The notes beneath the pieces are model-generated. The model ran no database searches, was not told the DNA's origin, and saw only the letters and a program-made list of their open reading frames with translations. Position numbers and translations under genes: made by a program. From Nilaparvata lugens (Eukaryota; Arthropoda; Insecta; Hemiptera; Delphacidae): 64,000 nt of DNA. Location of the stretch: positions 38,633,113-38,697,112 of the forward strand of contig NC_052508.1 of NCBI RefSeq assembly GCF_014356525.2. The letters are read 5' to 3'. Each line of letters begins with the position of its first letter. Within the stretch, counting starts at the first letter, position 1. Of the stretch, positions 56,244 to 64,000 are shown in pieces.

Positions 56244-59200
56244 AATAATTTATTAAACCAAAATGGATCTTTTCCAAATAACTAATGAATGGATATTTTG
56301 TGTTCGATTAAAATCGATCTGCATTAACAGCACACAATTTGAAATACAAAAGTGTCAAAGTATTGTAATATTGTAATATTACAACTACCCCACCTTGCAC
56401 AAAAAAAAATCCTGTGACAGAAATGACTAAGAACACCCACATCAACAACTCATGCTATTAGGAAAATTTTAGTGTAGCCTACATGGTCTCGAACAATAAG
56501 AGAAATGCACCCTGAAACTAATTTATGGAGCAGGAAATTTTTTCATCCATTAACCAAAATCCCATACAACAATAAAACATTATAAATAAAAATGAGACAC
56601 TAGCCTACTGAAATCGAAAACAAAAGGCAAAAATTACTGCATAGAACACCAAAAAAGTTAAAGCACCAGCATATCAAAAGTCCATGATTTTATCATCACT
56701 AGCTGAGCTTAAAAATATTGTCTATGGCATCAAACAACAGTCCATATTAATAATTAATGCCAACATGAGTGGTATAACATCCCTAAATTACATGTGCTTT
56801 GTCAGTTAATGTGTTCCATACAAAAATTACTGAAACTGCTAGATACATCACAAGAGCAATAATACATTCTAGAATGAATCCTATCAATAATGCTTGTCAT
56901 GCCGAAAAACAAATACAATCAAAGTAATAAGTACAAGAATTGTTTCTAATCTAGCTGAAAAAAAGGAAGTAAAATTAGTACAATCGCCAAAAAAATTTCT
57001 TTAAAACTCAAAGTACTATAACATCTCTGTAATAAGTTTTAAATTATTAATTAATATGGTATTACGGGAATATAACATACATGAACAGAGTACTAACGAG
57101 CATTAGATAAAAAATAAACAAATTGTACTCCTAAAAAATGTATTATCAAAATTTAAGGAAATCCATGGGTCATCCAAAGTGATTTATGAAAAAGGAGGAT
57201 TCAAAATCAAAATCTAGGCAAGTACAACACGTTTAAAAGAAGAAAGGAGCAAACAAAAAATGTATTATCTTTTCCAAAAGATAAGAACTGATTATCTAGA
57301 AATATTTAATTAAGTGACAACTATACAAGATTTATATAAATATATCAGCATAGAAAAGGGACGGTGATACACAATATTAAACCAATGCAATTTAATTAAG
57401 TGAGTACAGTTAGAGTTCGATTCACTGAAATGACCACGCACAGACTCCCGAAGTTGATCACACCTCCTTGAACAGCAAACACTCGCATACAATTGGCTCT
57501 GTATGTGATTACCTCAACACCGATATGCTCCAAAGATTACAAATTCGCATAGTCTGGTATCACGAATCGCCAATAACAGTAATGACAAGATTGCACACTC
57601 GACGTTATGGATTTCTTGAAGATCAAGGTCATACCAGGTATTCAAGTCACTTATCTATAAGCTGCAGGAACTATCAAACAGGAACACAGGAGCTGTAGTT
57701 GATCACTCATCAAGAGGGGAAATATAGCAATTTAAGTGTAATAACAATTACAATTGAAGCAATAGCAATTATTATAGCAATTATTATAGCAATTTAATTT
57801 AGTGGCAAGCACGCCACTATTTACGTTACGACTGGGACATTGGTTGTAAGTGATTAATGTGTGACATGGCACACTCAAACATTTTCTTCCCTAACTTAAA
57901 CTTTTCAAAAAATCTAATTGAAGTTCGCATGATGCAACGAAGATTTCACATAGTTGATAAGTAATAGATAATTAGTGACTGAATGTCTATCATATGAAGA
58001 CGCACAGGAACACTGAAGATGATACCGTAATGAGCGCACAAGTCATTACAATTCTGTACTGCATAAACAATCACAAACTGTTAAAAGTTCACAGTTGATC
58101 ACCATTAAGTCAAGTGATGAAGTAATCAATGAATATGCTAAGACCTTATTCATTGATTTTGTAGAATGTTCAGCAGACAACGATTGAAGAAGTATCATAT
58201 TATTGAGATACTTAACTAGTTGAATATTATCATACAGTTGAATAGTTCACTTTCTTTATTCCACTAAATTCATAGGAATATAGATAGGCATAATTGGTCG
58301 TGATACTATGCGATTGTCAAACACCAATGTTAATTTTCTGCACGGAAAGTTTATGCATAAAATAATCAAACTGGCTTATATTGGCATGATGAACTGGACA
58401 TGATAGGACGAAAGTTTGTGTATCACATCCGATGAACACTCACTCGCTCGTATAGTAGTTTTGCACATGACATTTCAGGGTATTATCCACGATATAAGGT
58501 ACTCACTTATGGGCTACACTCATTAGTCCATGCCCGCAAAATTTGAAATCAACAATTCTAATTATATTAAACCCTATTACTAAAGAATAATGTGCAAAAG
58601 ATTGGTAATCAGAGTAGTCTACAATACAAAACAAACATCTATCAAAGAAAAAATCTGCATACAAAAGGACTTGTACTTTTCAGATAATACTCTGTATAGT
58701 ATATTTCGCACCTAGGGCCGAAAATGAGATATTTCCGGCTCGGAATCGGTTTTTAAGTCTGAGGCCGTAGGCCGAGGACTAGAAAAGATTGAGAGCCGGA
58801 AATACATTTTTGCCCATGGTGCGAACGCTATTTTTCGCCACACCAAAAAAAACTTCCCAATATATAAGAAATTAAAAAATAAATAAAATTCAAACAGCCT
58901 ATTTTGATAGTTTGAATCTTGGTTATGACAACTTTCACTGTCAATTAATTTCAATATTACTAATTTATAATTTACAATAGTGACAATATTTTTATACTAT
59001 TAATATTTCAAATAATTGTTTGAATTTTTATAGCTTGCGCTTTGCGCCTGGTGCAATATCTCATGGATAGATGGATGAATAGAATTTTCATTACTATTTT
59101 GAAATAATGTGATTAAAAAATTAATATAATTGCATATTTCACAGTTTTGTCTCAAAATATATCTAAAAAATTGATTGAAATTTAAATTACAGTAACTAAT

Positions 59201-59245
59201 ATAAAAAATAGCTAATAAAAGTCAAAATTCATCGACAAAAAAAAA
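56244..59245. other. Non-coding stretch
   Basis: No supported gene in 3 kb; short frames at 57310-57698 and 58712-58954 have no motif. At 58700-58850 a GC-richer block (CCTAGGGCCGAAAATGAG, TTCGCCACACC) has a diverged, mostly inverted relative at 60050-60180 (CCTAGGGCCGTAAAG, GTGTGGCGAAAAAG), so it may be one end of a degenerate element spanning 58.7-60.2 kb. Confidence 0.5.
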
Positions 59246-59340
59246 TGTCACTGACCGGGGTTCGAACCTAGATCATGTTTGTAATTCACTGAGCTTTGAA
59301 GTTCTGATGTATTACGCCTTTACACTCTCAGCCATTGCAT
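59246..59340 (-). ncRNA. tRNA-like sequence, probably a SINE head or pseudo-tRNA
   Basis: On the minus strand an A-box-like TGGCTGAGAGTG (59334-59323) is followed about 55 nt later by a B-box-like GGTTCGAACCC (59268-59258) and then a T run. Spacing and D-arm (GGCTGAGAGTGTAAAGGCG) resemble Ser/Leu tRNAs with a long variable arm. I cannot pair a full acceptor stem, so a working tRNA is unlikely. Confidence 0.45.
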
Positions 59341-59345
59341 ATTTT

Positions 59346-61049
59346 TGATCGAAGAGGCCTGTAAGTCAGGTAACGTATGTAGGCTACTTTAATATAGTGT
59401 AGGCCTATAGCGGCAAACTTGAAGCCGGTTTGCCAGCATTTTCACAACAAAATATTGCTCTGAAAATAGTTAAATCATAGAGAAAACATTCGAAGATTCA
59501 ATCTTGAGTGGGCCTAATGTTTTCTCTATATGGTTTGATATTGAAGAAAAATTATCTAAAAGTTTTAATAATGAATTACGGAAAAATTACTAGGACCTAA
59601 CCTAATTTTTCAGTCAAGGCTGAGTTTCACCAGTAGGCTTACCTTAAACTTTAGATCTCTGCTGTATTTTCCTATTATTATTGTTGATTGTATTGCATTA
59701 AGAAGTGGAATTCCATAATAAAAAAGAAACAATTATTACTCTACCTCACTTTTAAATATTGATACAATTATTGTACTTTGATTTCAAATTCGATTCTGCA
59801 CTTTTAAAGACTTGCGATACTTACCTTTCTGACAATGGACAATGCAGCCAACATTATATTGTTGAGGCTATGGATATATCATCGTATTCTATTGTTTGAT
59901 ATCAAAAACACAATAATAAATATTAAATTATGAAACAGTAATTCATAAAATATATTATAGACATGATACCGCGATTCACGATACATAATTATATAGATTA
60001 TTACAGTCGTTATGAGATTATCTCTATGATTTTTGTGAGATCGGACACGATCAGCTGTTATTCAAGGTCATTTTACAGCCCTAGGGCCGTAAAGTTTTAC
60101 CGGCCTGGTCGGAAAACAATCACTTTTGGCCTCCATATGACGCACGTAAACCAGCTCATTACATCCAAGTGTGGCGAAAAAGACATTACATTCTCCAAGT
60201 TAATCAATCAAAACACAATAATTATATGGCTCAAATTCAACTTCTCTCATAATTATGATGTATGTTTGCATAATATAAAATAAAAATTTTGAAAACTAAG
60301 TTACTAAATTCCAAAAAATAAAAAATATGTGGACAAGTATGAATTTTCTATAGTCTGAGTGAATTATCTCATTTAATTGAATTTTCTCAATATGCAAGGT
60401 AAAGAGAAAGTCATAACATATAAATTAACAATTGAATTCAGCTCAATAGTTCGAGTGAAAAACAAAGACACAAATGTAAGCAGGTCATTATTACATTATT
60501 TAATAAAACATTATATCTTAAGCTTCATTAGCAGATCAATATTGATTGAAAAAATAAGAACAATTAGGAATCAGGATGTTTATAACCCAGAAAAGTGATA
60601 TTCAACAACAATAATGAAACAAGATAATAATTAGCAAAATACCATATCAAAATATTCATGATTGTTGCATCTCAATAAACACCATGACAACAAGCGAGCT
60701 AACCCGGAATGCACTCTGTGAAAATTAGGAGCCTTTAAAATAAAAATTCCTAACACACCCTACATAAAAAATCTGGTGTGGCGCACTCACACAACTTTCC
60801 TTGCTCATATTTGAAACTGCGATCAGACTTCTGTATATGTGTATATAAAATTGTTTTCAAAGTACTTTTTCTTTGTGTGAATAATTGTGAAATTCGATGA
60901 TTTATTTAGTCGTCGTTTTTTCAAAGTCGTCAAAACAGCTGTTCTACAGATGAAATATCTCGACTATGTGTTCTTTCTATGAGCTGCGCTACCTACCTAC
61001 CTCATGCACGAGAATGAGGTTACTAAGTCCATTTCCCAAGGATGGGGTG
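59346..61049. other. Non-coding stretch
   Basis: No supported gene. It contains the possible right end of the degenerate element (60050-60180). Frames at 59963-60283 and 60377-60598 have no recognisable motif. Confidence 0.5.
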
Positions 61050-61711
61050 GACCCCCCATTGGTTTCCCAGAAAGGAGACTCATGCCAGTTGATAGAGCTG
61101 ATAAATAACTATACAGGGTATGAATTTGAAAAAAATCGGTCAAGTTATTTTTGAGAAAATAATGAAAAACATGGTTTTTTAGTAATTATCCGTCATTTTT
61201 CTCGAGAATATTACGGAGCTCCTGCAATTTTCCCAGAAAAAACTCATGTCATTTGATAGGGCTTATGAATAGCTATCCATGGTTTAAATTTGAAGAAAAT
61301 CGTTAAAGCCGTTTTAGAGAAAACCGTGAAAAACATGGTTTTTTAGTCATTATCCGCCATTTTTCTCAAGAATATTACGGAGCTCATGGAATTTTCCCAG
61401 AAATGAGACTCATGCCAGTTGATAGTGCTTATGAATTCATGGTATGAATTTGGAGAAAATCGTTAGAGCCGTTTTCGAGAAAACGGTGAAAAACATGGAT
61501 TTTTAGTCATTATCCGCCATTTTTCTCAAGAATATTACGGAGCTCCTGAAATTTTCCCAGAAATAAGACTCATGCCAGTTGATAGGGCTTATAAATAGCT
61601 ATCCATGGTATAAATTTGAAGAAAATCGTTAAAGCCGTTTTAGAGAAAACCGTGAAAAACATGGATTTTTAGTCATTATCCGCCATTTTTCTCAAGAATA
61701 TTACGGCGTCT
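61050..61711 (+). repeat. Tandem repeat, ~163-bp unit, about four copies
   Basis: GAATATTACGG closes units at 61205, 61370, 61530 and 61696, giving periods 165, 160 and 166. Each unit contains CTCATGCCAGTTGATAG, GAAAATCGTTAAAGCCGTTTT and AAAAACATGG. Units differ from each other by 5-15 percent. No coding frame crosses them. Confidence 0.93.
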
Positions 61712-62249
61712 GTGCGCAAAAAAAACCGGTCTATCCCCACAATTCATAGCTACTCGCCTTAATACTAATGGGAGGTGGTCACTAACTCACTCTTCTGGAG
61801 TCTTATCACGCCAAAAAAAATATATGGAAGGGAAACTCACACACTAAACTTACATATCATTATTCTTCAGGCTTCAAATTTCACAGTGCATCAAGATTTA
61901 CCACTCATTAACACAATGAATATATATAACAAACATCATTAATATTTTCTATTATCAACAAAAAATTCAATTACGACACACATTTTGCAAGAAAAAATCT
62001 AATCCAGATACAAAATGACACCAATTAGTGTATGTACAGCACATCCAATAAGCATGTCTTCAAATCAAAAAATAAGTGAAGTTTTTTTTTTCAAATCAAA
62101 CCACAATAATATGTGTTGAATAATACTGTATGAATATTTCAAACGGAAATATTATCAAAATTTATGACGAAAAGAAAATAATAACTTTAAAGCTGAAAAG
62201 GGAAAAGATTAGAGAGAGAGCATACATAATCTTATCTTATCACAAAACC
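61712..62249. other. Non-coding; shared leader word with the LINE at 24.7 kb
   Basis: GCGCAAAAAAAACCGGTC at 61720 and the following ATCCCCACAA...CTACTC closely match 24693-24735, the leader of the endonuclease-bearing element. The rest is AT-rich up to the integrase stop. No LTR can be identified. Confidence 0.5.
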
Positions 62250-63710
62250 TCAAGTTTGTGAACCAGGACGATGCCGAAATATTTTCATCATAAATTGATT
62301 AACCTTCAAAAATTTTCCACTGGAAATTTCCTTCAATTCAAAACATCCTTTACCAAAATCTTTAACCACTGCATACAGACCTTTATACCGTGGGCAGAGT
62401 TTAGCTGAAAACTTTCTTATTCTATTATATAGTACATAATGATTAATTAACACTAAGTCATCAACTTTGAATACAGTGCGCTTCCTATTAATCATATTAT
62501 TCTTATAGTGTCTGATTACACCTTTATTCTTCATCCGGAGAAAAATTCGTCGATTTCTAAGTCCTTCCTCTTCTAATTCAAATTTGTTCTCAGGCGGATA
62601 TGAAACATACTTAAAAACTAAATGAGATAATTTATAATTAAGCATGAACTCCATAGGTATACTATCAATCGTTTCATGGAAGTTGTTGTTGAGAATAAAC
62701 TCAGCTTTGTCTAGATATTTATACCATAAGTGGTGCTTATTCTCTGGTACATAAGTTCGTAAGATTCTATTAACTTCCTTTAGCGGCCTTTCACTCAGAT
62801 TCGACTGTGGGTGATAGATTGAAATATAATGGTATTCAATCCCAAGTTCATTCATAGAATCCCTCCATATCTTACTTTGAAAACAAGTACCGTTATCACT
62901 TATAATGGAATAAAATTTACCATATTCAGCAATGTATTTCTTCACCGTTTTCACTAAATTGATAGCATTAGCTCGCACCAATGTATACAACTTAGTATAC
63001 TTATTAAATCCATCATGCATAATGCACATCCAACGATACTTTCCCCCGGGTAACTCACCATACACATCAATAAACACTTTATGCCCTTTCTTTTCAAATA
63101 ATATAGTGAACATTTGTAGAGCTTTCTTTTCGTTGGAAGTTTTCACTAACTGACAAGTCTTACAATATTGTATGGTCTTAGCAACACAACGATAACTATT
63201 TTTAATATAAAAAGTTTCAGCAATTGCTTTATGGGTTTTTGATATACCAACATAGCTTAAATGTTCATGAAATTCATAGGTTAAATCTTCACATGATTCA
63301 GAAGGTACACACAACTTCAAAAACTTGTTCCTCTTAGGTTTCCGTGTGAATACTAAACCATTAAGCAAAATGAAATTGTCACATACTTTTACATCACCAG
63401 CCTCTAATCTAACTTTCAGTTCCTGTAAATGAGGATCATTCAGTTGAATAGATTTCATTTTCTTAATGATACTGATTAAATTTTTATCATCTTTCACAAT
63501 ATTCAACACCTTAAATTCATTAGGATTATGATACTCATTATTATTTTCATAGTCAGTACGTGATATAATGTCAGGTACAATGTTTTCTTTACCAGCGACA
63601 AACTGCCATTCTATATTGAAATCTTGCAATGCCAAGACCCAACGACCAAGCCTACCATTACCAATTTTACACTTTTTTAAGAACGTTAATGCTTTGTGAT
63701 CATAAGAACT
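62250..63710 (-). CDS. Ty3/gypsy-type Pol fragment: RNase H end and integrase
   Basis: Minus-strand frame open from about 63710 to TGA at 62250. The N-terminal part is the end of RNase H (DHKALTFLKK, LGRWVLALQDFNIEW, PDIISR). Then the integrase: HHCC zinc part (HEHLSYVGISKTH, CKTCQ), catalytic core FIDVYGELP (first Asp), ISDNGTCFQS (second Asp) and YHPQSNLSERPLKEVNR (Glu), and a C-terminal basic part with PRYKGLYAVVKDF. About 480 residues without a break. The track-style start at 63635 is a TTG; the real protein begins in a missing upstream part, cut by the LINE fragment at 63709. Clade not assigned. Confidence 0.92.
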   Translation of the reverse strand, partial: SSYDHKALTFLKKCKIGNGRLGRWVLALQDFNIEWQFVAGKENIVPDIISRTDYENNNEYHNPNEFKVLNIVKDDKNLISIIKKMKSIQLNDPHLQELKVRLEAGDVKVCDNFILLNGLVFTRKPKRNKFLKLCVPSESCEDLTYEFHEHLSYVGISKTHKAIAETFYIKNSYRCVAKTIQYCKTCQLVKTSNEKKALQMFTILFEKKGHKVFIDVYGELPGGKYRWMCIMHDGFNKYTKLYTLVRANAINLVKTVKKYIAEYGKFYSIISDNGTCFQSKIWRDSMNELGIEYHYISIYHPQSNLSERPLKEVNRILRTYVPENKHHLWYKYLDKAEFILNNNFHETIDSIPMEFMLNYKLSHLVFKYVSYPPENKFELEEEGLRNRRIFLRMKNKGVIRHYKNNMINRKRTVFKVDDLVLINHYVLYNRIRKFSAKLCPRYKGLYAVVKDFGKGCFELKEISSGKFLKVNQFMMKIFRHRPGSQT

Positions 63711-64000
63711 AATTCAGAGCTCGAGGCATTGATAAAAGGCCAAAATATTGTAAAATTTATTAAGGCACAGCGGCTTAGATGGTTTGGACATATCTGTAGA
63801 ATGAACGAAAACAGAATGCCTAAAATAATATTCAAGGAGAGGCTACATTCAAGAAGAAAGATAGGAAGGCCAAGAATAAGATGGGAAGATGAAGTGAGAG
63901 ACGATCTCCAAAAAATGGGATATAGAGGATGGAGACAATTAACAGAGGACCGAGAAGCGTGGAGAGCTGTAGTGGAGGCGGCCAAAGCTCATATTGGGCT
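63709..64000 (+). pseudogene. C-terminal end of a non-LTR retrotransposon ORF2 (partial)
   Basis: Plus-strand frame NSELEALIKG... with the characteristic end of endonuclease/RT polyproteins: KAQRLRWFGHICRM, RRKIGRPRIRWEDEVRDDL and WRQLTEDREAWRAVV, running to the window edge. The start is abrupt at the junction with the gypsy fragment, so this copy is 5' truncated (or inserted there). It differs from the C-terminus of the LINE at 38.9-41.4 kb, so it is another family. Confidence 0.85.

Overview
The window looks like AT-rich nuclear DNA from an arthropod, probably an insect. The reasons are spliceosomal introns with good GT/AG sites, a TATA box with an arthropod-type TCAGT initiator, hAT, Mutator-like, Ty3/gypsy and non-LTR elements, MITEs and long microsatellites. 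A hemipteran such as a planthopper is my guess from the general repeat flavour (frequent AGGCCTA), not a result. There is no prokaryotic or organellar signal.

Layout. 0-2.5 kb and 8.7-14 kb hold the only likely ordinary host gene: small minus-strand exons (12.8 to 10.7 kb) that splice in phase and encode an acidic, then basic, coiled-coil protein. A separate minus-strand terminal exon at 0.98-1.12 kb encodes a C-terminal membrane anchor and may or may not belong to it. 2.5-4.3 kb holds two small unrecognised genes, a 224-bp near-perfect palindrome and a remnant of the large gene family found again at 17-24 kb. 4.3-16 kb is mostly a 457-bp TA array, MITE-like hairpins, ~160-bp tandem repeats and a decayed zinc-finger-type gene.

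17.4-24.1 kb holds two direct copies of a ~790-codon gene I cannot assign to a known transposase class. They sit inside unusual nested terminal inverted repeats. The protein has a pattern that resembles the catalytic core of Rep_trans-type rolling-circle initiators, plus nuclear-localisation-like and coiled-coil segments. Each copy is broken by one different lesion. This is the best candidate for an undescribed mobile or virus-like system here.

24.7-41.4 kb is a nest. A non-LTR retrotransposon appears as a 5' endonuclease part and a 3' reverse-transcriptase part about 13 kb apart. Between them lies a Mutator-like transposase/YqaJ nuclease gene whose five exons join into one uninterrupted 869-residue reading frame. 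Its first intron (7.2 kb) contains other repeats and a complete hAT element with 8-bp target duplications.

41.8-46.4 kb holds two convergent, truncated copies of an LTR element with ~1-kb LTRs. 46.95-56.24 kb is a tandem Ty3/gypsy array (LTR-internal-LTR-internal-LTR); both internal regions share the same inactivating changes. 56-62 kb is mainly non-coding, with a tRNA-like SINE head and a ~163-bp tandem repeat. 62.25-64 kb ends with a minus-strand gypsy-type RNase H/integrase fragment abutting the C-terminus of another non-LTR element.

Nearly all genes here are mobile-element genes. Most are broken by single-nucleotide indels, often in homopolymer runs, so uncorrected long-read errors are an alternative to real decay for some of them.
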